NCBI GenBank assembly: GCA_900540475.1
Contig: UQGG01000026.1
Coordinates: 1-64,000 of the forward strand
Direction: 5' to 3'
From: an uncultured Robinsoniella sp.
Lineage (GTDB): Bacteria > Bacillota > Clostridia > Lachnospirales > Lachnospiraceae
Length of the DNA stretch: 64,000 bases
Shown here one piece after another: positions 31,465-41,019 of this stretch; the first letter of the stretch is position 1; the number at the start of each line of letters is the position of its first letter. The notes beneath the pieces were generated by a model. That model was not told the origin of the DNA. It saw only the letters and a program-made list of their open reading frames with translations, and ran no database searches. Made by a program: the position numbers and the translations under genes.

Positions 31465-33249
31465 TTATTGAAAAGGAACTTCTTCATTTTCATCTAGTTC
31501 CATAAAATCTGAATCTTCCATTTTAAATGCTTCCAAATTGCATATCTGGTTAAGAATTTTCAGATCTAAAACATAACATTTTTGTCGTATAATAGTATCA
31601 TTACCATCCTTAAAATTGCGTACTAAGTAATCTTTATAATATGGTTCTTTACGTAATTGTTTTGTGAATTGTCTGTTGGAAAGCTTTTCAATATCAGTTA
31701 TGTCATACTCTCTAACATATTTAGAGAATTCATCATAAATCAGATTAATTCTCAAGCATAATTCACATTCTTTTATAATATAATCACGACCATCGTGAAT
31801 TCTATTTTTAAGTGCCATAGTATCAAACACCTGTAAAATGAGGTCAACAGCACTATTTACTTTACTATTTCCGTCAAGCGCATTTGTTGTATTTCCGACC
31901 AAGGACCGTTTTACTAATTCCCTGGAGACCCCTGTCGATTCATAAAAATTCAAATGATAAGATTCAAACAAATCTTGAAGAAAATTTAAACCAAGGTTAA
32001 TATTCGACATCCCCAGAATAACTCTACTTTCGAAATCCAAATCATCAAATATTTTGCTCTTTGCAATCAACGCATCCAGATCACTATCCGGAATATTCAT
32101 TGTAAACATCAGAAGGGCTTTTCCTAGTTTATTAAGAATCTTTTCATTTTTAGCTAACGATCTAAAGTGTTTAGTATGCTCCTGCATCCGGTCGCTCTTA
32201 GCAAACTGCACATCAATAATACGTTCCTTTATGGCCGTTTCATCAAAACTGGACTCCCCTACAACTATAATGGGGCTTCTTCTCATGTAATTTACTACGC
32301 TTTGATCAGTGCGTCCTCTTTGACTGGTTTGGAAGTCATAGACGCTTCGTAAAGTTCCAGATATGAGGTCTAACTCAATTTTACTTAGTCTGTGAGGCTT
32401 ATACTCTTCGAAGATAACCGGAAGCATGTTTGTGCTACTGGTGCTTTTTAGTGTGCTAAATTTTGTAAGTCCGGAACATCCAATACCGCTCCCAACCAAT
32501 CCAAATATGGGCTGGATTATTTTTTCTAAAGTTTCTGATTTACCGGATCCGGCGCCACCCTCCAGCACTAAATGAGACAATTTTATTTTTCTTTGCCTTA
32601 ATCGCTCTTTTAAAAAGCAAACACACACCCACCCGATGATATTTATGGTACGTTCATATGTATTAAAGCGGAATAAGTCTCCAGCTATTTCTTTGAGCTC
32701 TTTACCGGTTATCATATCTGTATCCGTTATTGTGGACTTTAAAGCTTCATTATCCTCTGTAATGGATACAATACTATCTATTTTATTTCCTTTTTTATCA
32801 ATAGCATTTTCCGTACCTACATATGCCCAATCACTGCCAATTTTATATAATCCAGTAAAATTGATCCCCAAACAATGATTATAATCTCTATATTTATTGT
32901 TCATATATTCTTGTATATCCGCTAAATTTGATTCATTACCATCATAAACCATATCTATACCGGATATTTTTTTTATAGCCTTTTTAAACTGCTGCACACC
33001 GGAAAATGCTTGACTATCTAATTGCTGTATAAATACCCTTCCAGATTTTAATGTAAACTCAATGTCCAACAAATGTGAGCAGTCGCCCTGAATTGCATTA
33101 ATTGGACGCATTGTAAAATTTGTAATCCTCTTAGGTTTTTGATCACCACGCATGAGTATATAACAATTGCCTGACTCGGCTATCGGATTTCCGGTTGTCT
33201 CTATGCTGTTCCCTGCCGAATCTCTCGGCTCATTATTTTTTCTACTCAT
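31465..33249 (-). CDS. AAA+ replicative helicase-like ATPase (DUF927-like)
   Basis: Start set at ATG 33249, overlapping the upstream stop (TAATG); 594 residues. Walker A LVLEGGAGSGKSETL at about residue 230, followed by VIFEEYKPH (Walker B region) and a sensor region SPIIVVGESSF. The N-terminal domain resembles DUF927-type helicase/primase-associated proteins and the C-terminus carries winged-helix-like segments. Coupled to a CHC2 primase gene two genes upstream, it is probably the phage replicative helicase. Confidence 0.75.
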   Translation of the reverse strand: MSRKNNEPRDSAGNSIETTGNPIAESGNCYILMRGDQKPKRITNFTMRPINAIQGDCSHLLDIEFTLKSGRVFIQQLDSQAFSGVQQFKKAIKKISGIDMVYDGNESNLADIQEYMNNKYRDYNHCLGINFTGLYKIGSDWAYVGTENAIDKKGNKIDSIVSITEDNEALKSTITDTDMITGKELKEIAGDLFRFNTYERTINIIGWVCVCFLKERLRQRKIKLSHLVLEGGAGSGKSETLEKIIQPIFGLVGSGIGCSGLTKFSTLKSTSSTNMLPVIFEEYKPHRLSKIELDLISGTLRSVYDFQTSQRGRTDQSVVNYMRRSPIIVVGESSFDETAIKERIIDVQFAKSDRMQEHTKHFRSLAKNEKILNKLGKALLMFTMNIPDSDLDALIAKSKIFDDLDFESRVILGMSNINLGLNFLQDLFESYHLNFYESTGVSRELVKRSLVGNTTNALDGNSKVNSAVDLILQVFDTMALKNRIHDGRDYIIKECELCLRINLIYDEFSKYVREYDITDIEKLSNRQFTKQLRKEPYYKDYLVRNFKDGNDTIIRQKCYVLDLKILNQICNLEAFKMEDSDFMELDENEEVPFQ

Positions 33250-33713
33250 TATGCACCTGCTTTTGGTCTGCTGCTCCCATATTTTTCTGTCCAATTTATA
33301 TCCAATTCATCTTCTATTGCTAATAGCATCAGATTGCAAAATCTGCAATTATATTTTGCGCCAATTACTTTAGCATCAGATATGATATCTCCCCAGTATT
33401 CGTTGTCTTTGACCGGTGAAAAATACTTTTTATGAAACCGCCATAGATCCGTATAGAGATTTTTAACCATTTCTAAAGTTATGAAATCAAATTCTCTCAT
33501 GAATTCCTGCCTGATTATTTCTGTCATGGAATTACACAAATTCGATTGATGAGTTTCATTTAAGCAATTAATATCCAGGATTAAGAGGCATATTGTATTC
33601 CTATTGGGCTTTACTTCCAAAAATTTTTTATGAATCTTCATAACTCCAGAATAAATATGATATGCCGCCTTCTCATTTATCGGAAAAATATTGGTGTGTT
33701 TAATATCGCTCAC
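33249..33713 (-). CDS. Hypothetical replication-module protein
   Basis: 154 residues, overlapping the primase-like gene at its start (4 bp) and the helicase at its end. Contains CRFCNLMLLAIEDELDINW. No recognised family; tight coupling suggests a role with primase and helicase. Confidence 0.6.
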   Translation of the reverse strand: MSDIKHTNIFPINEKAAYHIYSGVMKIHKKFLEVKPNRNTICLLILDINCLNETHQSNLCNSMTEIIRQEFMREFDFITLEMVKNLYTDLWRFHKKYFSPVKDNEYWGDIISDAKVIGAKYNCRFCNLMLLAIEDELDINWTEKYGSSRPKAGA

Positions 33714-34267
33714 TGTATCGCCCTCCCCTTTTTATTATTGCAAGTCTTATTAAATAATCTGTCCCATTCATGCTGCAGAACAGGCAACTTATTGCATACA
33801 TAGCAGAACATTTCGCTAAACGGCCTAACATTGCTTTTTATATATTCATAATAATGTATCTTATTCGCTAATGCAGATAATAGCATGTACTCAAGTTTCT
33901 GAACTTCGTATGTCGCTTTTCGGTCATTAATCCTTTTATTCATTTTCTCAATATCTGATTTTGATATCATCTCAGAATTTGTTAATGGAATATTGAAAGA
34001 TTTAGCCACATAATTAACAGATTCCTCAAAGGTAATGTTTAAATACTCCATAGTGAAGTTAAATATGTCTCCACCTGCGCCGCAGGCCCTACAATAATAA
34101 CCATCATTCTCTAAATAACCATTGAATATCTGCATGCTAGGTGATTTATCATTATGGAATGGACATATAGCATAATTTTTTTGATTAATAAACATATTGA
34201 AATGCTCCATTAACATTGACATATTTACGTATGATTTTACTAATCCAATATCATCTTCCTTAATCAT
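33710..34267 (-). CDS. CHC2 zinc-finger primase fragment (DnaG N-terminal-like)
   Basis: 185 residues. The zinc-binding domain CPFHNDKSPSMQIF...YYCRACGAGGDIFNF (residues about 35-72) is the CHC2 domain of DnaG-type primases. The TOPRIM catalytic domain is absent, so this is a stand-alone zinc-binding subunit or a split primase whose catalytic part may be host-encoded or another phage protein. Confidence 0.85.
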   Translation of the reverse strand: MIKEDDIGLVKSYVNMSMLMEHFNMFINQKNYAICPFHNDKSPSMQIFNGYLENDGYYCRACGAGGDIFNFTMEYLNITFEESVNYVAKSFNIPLTNSEMISKSDIEKMNKRINDRKATYEVQKLEYMLLSALANKIHYYEYIKSNVRPFSEMFCYVCNKLPVLQHEWDRLFNKTCNNKKGRAIQ

Positions 34268-34316
34268 TGTCCGCCTCCTTATAAATATTTTTCAATTTCC
34301 ATTAACTTTCTTTATT

Positions 34317-34979
34317 TTAATTACATCCTCTATGCATTCTTTTCTCACCCATGTCACCAAACAACAATTCTACAATTTTCTCACCCGTATGATTCTTATC
34401 GCAGAATTCCCAGACTATACCGTACTTTTCACTCATAGAGCGCATGGATTTTGCTAATTCTGCGCCAGTAGTTGGCCCTCTTGTAATTTTTGCCCCATGT
34501 AATTTAAGCTCAGCTAATTCAGATTGGAAATCCGCATCACGAGGAATTGACCATTCTTTTCTAACCATTTTTTCGTATTGATATCGCCTTGGATTTTTCC
34601 AATTTGCAACATCATCGATAGATTTAACATAGCGGCTATGCTCAACAAGAACAACAAATTTTATATTGTTAATCTGAGCGAGTATTGCTTCATCTCGGAA
34701 TCTGCTGTGTGATTTACCGCAAATATTTGAACAAACTTCTCCAAGACCTTGCTTGGTATCTATCGTAACTGCGGTTACTCCCAATAGATCCATTTTTTTT
34801 AGTTTGTCTCCCCTGCGACCAATGACTTCTTCCACATCGCCTGTTACTGCTATGTAGTCACCTACCGGCAAAGGGAGGTCTATCAGGTTATACCCATTGC
34901 ATCTAAGCCAATTATGTTTAATCTCATGCTTATTTGCCTTTTGTGCCCGGTCATAAGCTATCTTATACATCTGAATCAC
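34317..34979 (-). CDS. ERCC4-type nuclease
   Basis: 220 residues. The core DLPLPVGDYIAVTGD, TAVTIDTKQGLGEVCSNI, HSRFRDEAILAQ and KFVVLVEH matches the ERCC4/XPF nuclease fold (GDY...ERK...D order, here with IDTKQ in place of ERK). Such proteins cut branched DNA in phage recombination or replication. The acidic catalytic residues appear present but the motif is atypical. Confidence 0.8.
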   Translation of the reverse strand: MIQMYKIAYDRAQKANKHEIKHNWLRCNGYNLIDLPLPVGDYIAVTGDVEEVIGRRGDKLKKMDLLGVTAVTIDTKQGLGEVCSNICGKSHSRFRDEAILAQINNIKFVVLVEHSRYVKSIDDVANWKNPRRYQYEKMVRKEWSIPRDADFQSELAELKLHGAKITRGPTTGAELAKSMRSMSEKYGIVWEFCDKNHTGEKIVELLFGDMGEKRMHRGCN

Positions 34980-35355
34980 CCACCCTATGTTTGTACTCCC
35001 TGTTGGGATCCTGAAGATACTCTTCTGTTTTTATCTGATCGGATAGTAAACCTCTGAGATTTTTTAAAACTACTTTATTTTTTTCGTTTGAAGAAAATCT
35101 GTGAATTTTCTCATATAGAACTGCATTGTCTTTATGTTTTCTACGTTCCATTCGCTCTCTGTGCCATCTAGTAATAAGCTTATTTCGAACATCGTAATTT
35201 GTTTCTTTTTCCATGTCGTGTACCCAGGTAAGTGTTTTATCATCAAACTTATTTGCTATTTTCATTGATTCTAAATACTCGGGATGACTCTTATTTAATA
35301 AATCTACAAAATCTGAAATAATTTCTGATGGCATCCTCTCTTGCTGTCTTCTCAT
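34963..35355 (-). CDS. Hypothetical protein, highly charged
   Basis: 130 residues, rich in Glu, Arg and Lys (for example RWHRERMERRKHKDNAV), helical. Overlaps the nuclease gene by 17 bp. No family recognised. Confidence 0.6.
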   Translation of the reverse strand: MRRQQERMPSEIISDFVDLLNKSHPEYLESMKIANKFDDKTLTWVHDMEKETNYDVRNKLITRWHRERMERRKHKDNAVLYEKIHRFSSNEKNKVVLKNLRGLLSDQIKTEEYLQDPNREYKHRVGDSDV

Positions 35356-35370
35356 TTAGTCACCACCTTA

Positions 35371-35841
35371 TTAGTTGAAGGGCAATTCTTCATTAATGCC
35401 GTCTGGAATGTTCATGAATCCATCTTTAGATGTCGATGTTGATGAAGAAGTTGCTACTTCATTGTTAGCATTAGAATTTTGTTTTCCCTCACAGAACTCC
35501 TGGTCTTCAACAATGACATCCGTAGTATAAATTTTCTGACCATCTTTATTAGTGTAACTTCCTGTTTGTATCCGACCTGTTACAGCAATTTTCATGCCTT
35601 GTTTAAAATACTTTTCTGCGAATTGAGCAGATTTCCCAAATGTCATACATCCAATAAAATCTGCTGCCGGATCCCCATCGCGTTTGAATTTACGATCAAC
35701 AGCTAATGTATATCTAGCAATAGCTATAGAATTATCTCCTGATGAGTATCGTACATCTGGATCCCGTGTTAATCGTCCCATTAAAATTACTTTATTGATA
35801 AGCCATTCCTCCTTTTTTTTGAAAATCTTTACATTTTGCAT
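35371..35841 (-). CDS. ssb: Single-stranded DNA-binding protein
   Basis: OB-fold SSB with INKVILMGRLTRDPDVRYSS and a C-terminal acidic tip (GINEELPFN). The conserved N-terminus has no ATG, GTG or TTG: the usual MINKVILMGR reads L-INKVILMGR with CTT-ATC. The given start is the far upstream ATG (MQNVKIFKKKEEW), which lacks an RBS; a strong GGAGG lies 8 bases before the ATC at 35799. Protects single-stranded DNA during RecT recombination and replication. Confidence 0.88.
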   Translation of the reverse strand: MQNVKIFKKKEEWLINKVILMGRLTRDPDVRYSSGDNSIAIARYTLAVDRKFKRDGDPAADFIGCMTFGKSAQFAEKYFKQGMKIAVTGRIQTGSYTNKDGQKIYTTDVIVEDQEFCEGKQNSNANNEVATSSSTSTSKDGFMNIPDGINEELPFN

Positions 35842-36046
35842 TTAAAGTACATTTCGGATAATTCCAAATGTCCTCTGTTATAATTGCATTTTCACATCCA
35901 AGGCAATAAGGGGAACTTACTCTATCCTCACTTAATTCATTTTCTAACTCTTTAATGCGTAATGACAAACGATCATTTTCAATCATATAATTATTAATTT
36001 CTTTTTTAAGATTAGCTATCTGTATCTTATATTTTTTGAATAACAT
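35792..36046 (-). CDS. Small coiled-coil protein with zinc-like cysteines
   Basis: 84 residues from the ATG at 36046 with GGAGG. Coiled coil LKKEINNYMIENDRLSLRIK, then CLGCENAI...KCTLNAKC, a possible zinc site. Its 3' end overlaps the ssb start region. Confidence 0.6.
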   Translation of the reverse strand: MLFKKYKIQIANLKKEINNYMIENDRLSLRIKELENELSEDRVSSPYCLGCENAIITEDIWNYPKCTLNAKCKDFQKKGGMAYQ

Positions 36047-36209
36047 CTTTCCTCCGTTCCTCCCCTGCAAGTTAAAGCAGAGGAAATATTAATCTATGTG
36101 TATCTTTATCGGCCCCATGCATTGAGCCTTGTATATGAATTTAACTAGTCAAAATTATTTTATTACTACCAGAAAAAACAGCTAATCACAAATGCCAAGA
36201 CAAAAGCAT

Positions 36210-36266
36210 TTATATTGTTGCTATTGTGGTATAAACTCCCACATATATAAAAATATTTTTAAACAT
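36210..36266 (-). CDS. Possible 18-residue peptide
   Basis: MFKNIFIYVGVYTTIATI, hydrophobic, behind GGAGAAGATA, directly after the MBL gene. Too short to judge; listed because the RBS is good. The rest of the gap 36071-36275 holds nothing recognised. Confidence 0.25.
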   Translation of the reverse strand: MFKNIFIYVGVYTTIATI

Positions 36267-36275
36267 TATCTTCTC

Positions 36276-37001
36276 CTAAAACGGGCACAGATCCAAATTA
36301 ATTTCAAGCCCTTTGTTAGCCACGTATACTGGGCAATTAACAACATTTACTACATCAGATATAAATTGTTCAGGGTCAGCATTATTCTCGCTTAAATGAA
36401 GTAATACAACGTTTTTTAGCCCCGTATTATTATTTACTTTTAGAAATTCACATGCTGTTCCTATTTCCATATGGCCAGAAAGAACGTGATTTCTTTTAAC
36501 ATAGTCTTGTCCGGCAGCTTCCATTATTCGATTTGAATAATTTGCTTCTACCAAAATGTGATTCAAATTCTTAAATCTATATGCTATATAACTTGTATCT
36601 GTACAAAATAATAATCTTCCCATGTCTGGATGACTAATAAGAAACCCATAGCACTCAACATCATGTACTACTTCAAATGGAATTATTGTAAAATTGCTTT
36701 TCAAAGGAATCCTAATCTGATGGATAAGTGCGCCGGCAAAATTTCCTGTTTCCGCTAAAGTTTCTAATAAATCGCTTGGAATAAACACATTCATCCCCGC
36801 TTTTGCAAATTCCTTTATATACTTGCTATGGTCCCCGTGGGAATGGCTCGTAACCACTCCCACAATCTTACTAATATTAAAATCAAGGGCAATTTTTACA
36901 TCCTTGAAAGGTACTCCTGCCTCAATTATGAGTGCTTCGTTGGCATTCTCCAATATGTAGCAGTTTCCTGAAGATCCACTCCCCAAAACCTTAAGAACCA
37001 T
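36276..37001 (-). CDS. MBL-fold metallohydrolase (WalJ/YycJ-like)
   Basis: 241 residues. LGSGSSGNCYILEN at the N-terminus and the metal-binding TSHSHGDHSKY motif, with later FCTDTSYI and GHMEIG metal ligands, all of the MBL-fold group related to YycJ/VicX. Genes of this type often accompany recT in Firmicute phages and may be nucleases; here it follows recT by 4 bp. Confidence 0.85.
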   Translation of the reverse strand: MVLKVLGSGSSGNCYILENANEALIIEAGVPFKDVKIALDFNISKIVGVVTSHSHGDHSKYIKEFAKAGMNVFIPSDLLETLAETGNFAGALIHQIRIPLKSNFTIIPFEVVHDVECYGFLISHPDMGRLLFCTDTSYIAYRFKNLNHILVEANYSNRIMEAAGQDYVKRNHVLSGHMEIGTACEFLKVNNNTGLKNVVLLHLSENNADPEQFISDVVNVVNCPVYVANKGLEINLDLCPF

Positions 37002-37005
37002 ATCG

Positions 37006-37950
37006 CTACCTCATCCAATCAGGCTGCTCAGCAGATTCCTTTTCCTGTTCTGGCTCATTGTCATTGGATTCTGAATTATCTATGCTATTGATATCAGGTG
37101 CTGGTTTTGGATCTTCTACTACTTCTTCGAAGTCAATTGCATTGGCATTCTTCTGTATATCGTAGGCAACATTTTCAGCCACTACATCGACATGATCATC
37201 ATTATCTTTGGTTGATTCAAAACTTTCCAGCAGATATGCATCATCGCTTGAGTTAATAAAATTCTTGCACGCCCGATTGATAACTGTCTTCTTTGCCATC
37301 TGGTCTGCAAATTCTCCATGTATACCCTGTCCTTCTTTATAATTCCGGCTCTTACTCCAAGCCTTTTTTAACTGAGCGATATTCATTATTTCCACATAAG
37401 GATTGATTTTGGGGTGTTCAACCACAGCATACGCCCCGATAATCTTGTCGCTGTCAATATTCATAAAATCTTGTGTATGCTCATCAATGACTTTATAGCC
37501 ATTTTCAATATGATATTTAAACACATCTCCCTCGTAAATAACCTCCGCCCTAATATCTTTGGCCCCAACACGTTTTGCAACAGCCATGGTCCCTTGATAA
37601 GATCGCATCAGTGTTAATTTCCCCGCAAAAGGTACGAAATAACATTGTTTCTTCATTGGGTTCAATGCCTGCACTGCCATGTCCATCAAAGAACTTGCTA
37701 TGGATTGTTTTGAGCAAATATCCAGCGCCCTTTCTTCAATCCAATCGTTACCTTTTTTCTTTTTAACGGTTACATCCTGTAGTATGAGGTACGCACTATT
37801 TAGGGCATTAGTAAAATTATAGTTATCCGGAAAAGAAAGACCATATTTTTGCTTTTCTGTAAGCTGTGCTGTAAGCTGATCAATGAAATTATTATTAACC
37901 GCCAGATCCATTGGAGTTGTTGCAGAAACCTGAGTATTATTTTTTTGCAT
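37006..37950 (-). CDS. recT: RecT single-strand annealing recombinase
   Basis: 314 residues, with SIASSLMDMAVQALNPMKKQCYFVPFAGKL..., RSYQGTMAVAKRVG and AEVIYEGDVF, the RecT family core. The C-terminus is acidic and disordered, as is usual (the tail can bind host SSB). Anneals complementary single strands during phage recombination. No RecE-like exonuclease gene is evident; the Rad50-like ATPase upstream may take part. Confidence 0.92.
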   Translation of the reverse strand: MQKNNTQVSATTPMDLAVNNNFIDQLTAQLTEKQKYGLSFPDNYNFTNALNSAYLILQDVTVKKKKGNDWIEERALDICSKQSIASSLMDMAVQALNPMKKQCYFVPFAGKLTLMRSYQGTMAVAKRVGAKDIRAEVIYEGDVFKYHIENGYKVIDEHTQDFMNIDSDKIIGAYAVVEHPKINPYVEIMNIAQLKKAWSKSRNYKEGQGIHGEFADQMAKKTVINRACKNFINSSDDAYLLESFESTKDNDDHVDVVAENVAYDIQKNANAIDFEEVVEDPKPAPDINSIDNSESNDNEPEQEKESAEQPDWMR

Positions 37951-37964
37951 AAATTTATTTCCTC

Positions 37965-38105
37965 CTATAATTCATCTATAATATTATTAAGTGCCTCGCA
38001 GATAACATCGGAATCGCCTTCCAGATCGTAACTATCAATGCCCGTATAATCTGCTATTTTCTCGGCCTGTTCTGCCGTTATTGTGAACGTAATACCTTCC
38101 ATCAT
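37965..38105 (-). CDS. Small phage protein
   Basis: 46 residues, MMEGITFTITAEQAEKIADY, acidic C-terminus. Its start overlaps the upstream stop (ATGA). Good coupling makes it likely real; function unknown. Confidence 0.6.
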   Translation of the reverse strand: MMEGITFTITAEQAEKIADYTGIDSYDLEGDSDVICEALNNIIDEL

Positions 38106-38323
38106 GCTGATACCTCCTCTAAAATACCCAAAATTACTTTAATTTTATCTGCGCCGTAAGTTATTACCCAAGCAGAATCTACCGGTTCATCCACCACCAT
38201 ACCCTTTTTTGAAGTATCGATCTGTACAATATCGCCTGGATGAACTTCTATAGGGCTTTTAAATGTATAGGACCGACCACACGGCTCTCCATTTTTCAAA
38301 TATTTAACTTTAAATAATTGCAT
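38102..38323 (-). CDS. Small phage protein, beta-rich
   Basis: 73 residues, LFKVKYLKNGEPCGRSYTFK, VHPGDIVQIDTSKKGMV, a small beta-barrel-like pattern seen in many phage early operons. Ends one base before the Rad50-like gene's coding start region downstream in the operon order. No known role. Confidence 0.6.
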   Translation of the reverse strand: MQLFKVKYLKNGEPCGRSYTFKSPIEVHPGDIVQIDTSKKGMVVDEPVDSAWVITYGADKIKVILGILEEVSA

Positions 38324-40285
38324 CTACGCCACCTCCAATTTCAAAACTGGATCTTCGGTCACTTTCAGCAACACAAGCTGACAATCCATGTTAGGAATAC
38401 GATCATCATTGATTGACTCTGCCCGATCAAGAAATACTGGAAGATTTATTCCAAAGAATTTTTGCAATGAATCACATATATCCAACTCTGCAATAATTTC
38501 ACGACCGGTATTAGTGGATTCTCCAAATCTTTTCCCATCAACCAGAGGAATACAGCATTCCTTATATTCACCATTTTTCTGATAGGCAAAGAGTTCCCAC
38601 CGAACAACCGTAAACTTGCTATTAATTTCCCCGACTAACAATTCATTCTTTTTCTTGGATACCAGTGACAACTGGTACAAGATTTTCTCAGAATCCGCCT
38701 TTGCCTGCTCATATTCTCGTTGCTTCTGCTGCAATACGGTGATCTGCTCGTCTATGTCAACATTGTTAGATGCTTTTGCAATTTGTGCCTGCACGATTTC
38801 TAATTCTTCATTGAGCTGCCTTATCTCTGCTTTTATGGCGTTTGAATAGTCAGCTCCGGACTCCATGGCTTTCAATGCTTCTTCCATTGAATGAAGTTTC
38901 AAACAAAGTGCCTCATACTCTTGGTTATCAGAAAGATCCGGATCATTTTGAAGTGTTGACAACTTTTCTAATGCCTTTGTTTTTTGACCATTAAATCGAA
39001 TCTTCTCCGCTTTATACTGCTCAATTTCCAGTTCAATGTCCTTGATCGTTTTGGTGTCTTGCTCAATAGTATTTTTTAATTCCATTCCCATTGAAGAAAT
39101 AATTTCAATTTTTGACTGTTTTTCTATCCGAAATGTCTTTTTTGAATCCTCTTTTTTCTGATGAAATTCTGCTCTAATCTGGTCGATATGTTCTTCCGGA
39201 TACGTCTGACCGCAATTCGGACAAATTGTGGACTCTTCGTCAAATATCCATTTAGACTCATCAAATTCAGTTGATACAGCCTCTTGATATTCTTTAACGA
39301 GTTTTCTCCTTTCTGTCTCATTTCGGACAATATTGGCCTTTAACTTTTCAATATCCATAATGGCCATTTTGTGTTTTCTCTCTGCGGAATCAAATTCCAT
39401 ATCCGCAGCATCGGCAATATCTTGGTATTTTTTTCTTTCAAAATGAAGTTCTTCACATGCTTTTCTATTTATATCATTTATTTCGAACTGTACCTGCAAT
39501 AATTCAGTGGAAGCTTTTTTATACTTTTCTGAAGCCAAATTCCCATTCTCAACCAAAGATTGCTTCTCAGATATTTGTTCCTTTAAACAATTTGACTGAA
39601 GTTCTAATTCAGCAATATCATAATCAACTTTAGCCTTTTCAAGTCCTATGATCTGGTTAGGAATCGCTTTTACCTGTTCTTCTGCCTTCTTCTTGGAAGC
39701 CTTGTGCATTGCTTCAATCTCATTAAATTTATACTTATCCAAAAGAGCTGCTATTTCAGCGCAACCTTCTGTTAACGTTGCCACTTCCTTATCCGATTTG
39801 GATTCAGCCATTTCAAACAATACTTTACGCATATCATTTACCTTTTGGCTCGTAAAAACATCTGGGTGACTCAATGGGAGAAATTTATCAAAATTAATTC
39901 CCATCTCTTCCAAATATGCTTTAAAATCACGCTCTGTTTTAGGTACACTGTTAATCTCATAGGTATTTGTAAGAGTAACCTTGGATACCCCTCTGGAATC
40001 TGGCTTGGATACTGCCCTCTTTTGCTGTTTAGATACCAGAGTTTCTATCCCGTTTATATCTAATACAGCTTCAACTTTTGGTATGCATTCTTCTATATCA
40101 TACGGCCTAACATTAGGATTGCTATGCAATTCATAATCCTTATCCGACCATAACCAATACCAGGCGGTTGCAATGCTTGTCTTACCGATGCCATTCATGG
40201 CCATAATTTTTGTGATATTGCCAAATTTATATACTGCTTCCTTGATCCCTTTAAAATCTGTTATACGAAGTTCCTTTATCTGCAT
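38324..40285 (-). CDS. Rad50/SbcC-like AAA ATPase
   Basis: 653 residues. N-terminal ATPase half with Walker A-like AMNGIGKTSIATAWYWLWSD, long coiled coils, a central CPNC zinc hook (about residue 345), and a short C-terminal ATPase half ending in FLDRAESINDDRI. This is the architecture of AAA_23/Rad50-like proteins carried by phages with recT. Probably processes DNA ends; no separate SbcD-type nuclease is evident, although the MBL-fold gene lies nearby. Confidence 0.85.
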   Translation of the reverse strand: MQIKELRITDFKGIKEAVYKFGNITKIMAMNGIGKTSIATAWYWLWSDKDYELHSNPNVRPYDIEECIPKVEAVLDINGIETLVSKQQKRAVSKPDSRGVSKVTLTNTYEINSVPKTERDFKAYLEEMGINFDKFLPLSHPDVFTSQKVNDMRKVLFEMAESKSDKEVATLTEGCAEIAALLDKYKFNEIEAMHKASKKKAEEQVKAIPNQIIGLEKAKVDYDIAELELQSNCLKEQISEKQSLVENGNLASEKYKKASTELLQVQFEINDINRKACEELHFERKKYQDIADAADMEFDSAERKHKMAIMDIEKLKANIVRNETERRKLVKEYQEAVSTEFDESKWIFDEESTICPNCGQTYPEEHIDQIRAEFHQKKEDSKKTFRIEKQSKIEIISSMGMELKNTIEQDTKTIKDIELEIEQYKAEKIRFNGQKTKALEKLSTLQNDPDLSDNQEYEALCLKLHSMEEALKAMESGADYSNAIKAEIRQLNEELEIVQAQIAKASNNVDIDEQITVLQQKQREYEQAKADSEKILYQLSLVSKKKNELLVGEINSKFTVVRWELFAYQKNGEYKECCIPLVDGKRFGESTNTGREIIAELDICDSLQKFFGINLPVFLDRAESINDDRIPNMDCQLVLLKVTEDPVLKLEVA

Positions 40286-40446
40286 TTTACTTCCCCTTTC
40301 TCCATTTCAATGCCAAATGCCACGTCAGTTTCTATTGAATCCATCAAAATCAATATTTGTGTTGGTGTATATGGAGGAGTAGACCTCCAGGTCTGCTTTA
40401 CCATTTGTTGCTTCAGCTCCAACCACATTTCATGATATTTATTCAT
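40276..40446 (-). CDS. Small phage protein
   Basis: 56 residues, MNKYHEMWLELKQQMVKQTW, ending EKGEVKCR; overlaps the ATPase gene start by 10 bp. RBS AAGGAAA. No family recognised. Confidence 0.55.
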   Translation of the reverse strand: MNKYHEMWLELKQQMVKQTWRSTPPYTPTQILILMDSIETDVAFGIEMEKGEVKCR

Positions 40447-40484
40447 TGCAATTTCCTTTCCAGTGATGTATAATCAATTTGAGT

Positions 40485-40691
40485 TTATTTGTTAGTTCCG
40501 CTTACTTTGGTCGGTTGCGGAACTTTTTTAATTGCTGGAAATTTTGATACGTTTTTCAAAATTCCTGTTTTCTTATGTATGACTTTCAAATAGAAATCTG
40601 TTTCTGAAACATACATATAATCGTGCCAATTATATCCGCCATCCATCAGGATCTGCTTCTGCACCCTTGTGAGTTTCTTTGGTTGTTTCAT
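40485..40691 (-). CDS. DUF6906-like small protein
   Basis: 68 residues from the ATG at 40691 behind GGGAGGAG. MKQPKKLTRVQKQILMDGGY, YLKVIHKKTGI: pattern of the short DUF6906 phage proteins (K.PTraqK..i...GlnpenWlv...). Function unknown. Confidence 0.7.
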   Translation of the reverse strand: MKQPKKLTRVQKQILMDGGYNWHDYMYVSETDFYLKVIHKKTGILKNVSKFPAIKKVPQPTKVSGTNK

Positions 40692-41014
40692 GGCTTCTCC
40701 TCCCATAAATCCAATTCCTGAAGGCAATACTTATATGCAATGCCTATAGGACGCGTAAATACATTCTGAGATAATGCAATTGCTTTTTTCTTTAATTCCT
40801 TAACCTTTGCGGAATCAACAAATTTAATTTCTGTAATCTCATCGCTATTTTTCATATTATATTCAACCGGCTTTATAATGAAATAAATTAGCACTGAAAA
40901 CCACGATACAGTCAAAACCATTTCCGGGACTGTTAAAAATGTCATGAATCCAATTTGAACAGTTTCTATTATTGTCGTAGCCGCCAATACACTAATAATT
41001 TTATTTTTTAGCAA
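40688..41014 (-). CDS. Hypothetical membrane protein
   Basis: 108 residues with hydrophobic segments at about 8-30 and 34-48 (VSWFSVLIYFII), then a charged soluble tail. Overlaps the DUF6906-like gene by 4 bp. No family recognised. Confidence 0.6.
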   Translation of the reverse strand: MLKNKIISVLAATTIIETVQIGFMTFLTVPEMVLTVSWFSVLIYFIIKPVEYNMKNSDEITEIKFVDSAKVKELKKKAIALSQNVFTRPIGIAYKYCLQELDLWEEKP

Positions 41015-41019
41015 CCGTG

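Noticed and set aside
34400..34460. Further copy of the decamer motif in GCGCTCTATGAGTG
   Set aside because: It lies inside the ERCC4 nuclease coding sequence (residues RSMSEK) and not before a gene start; chance resemblance.
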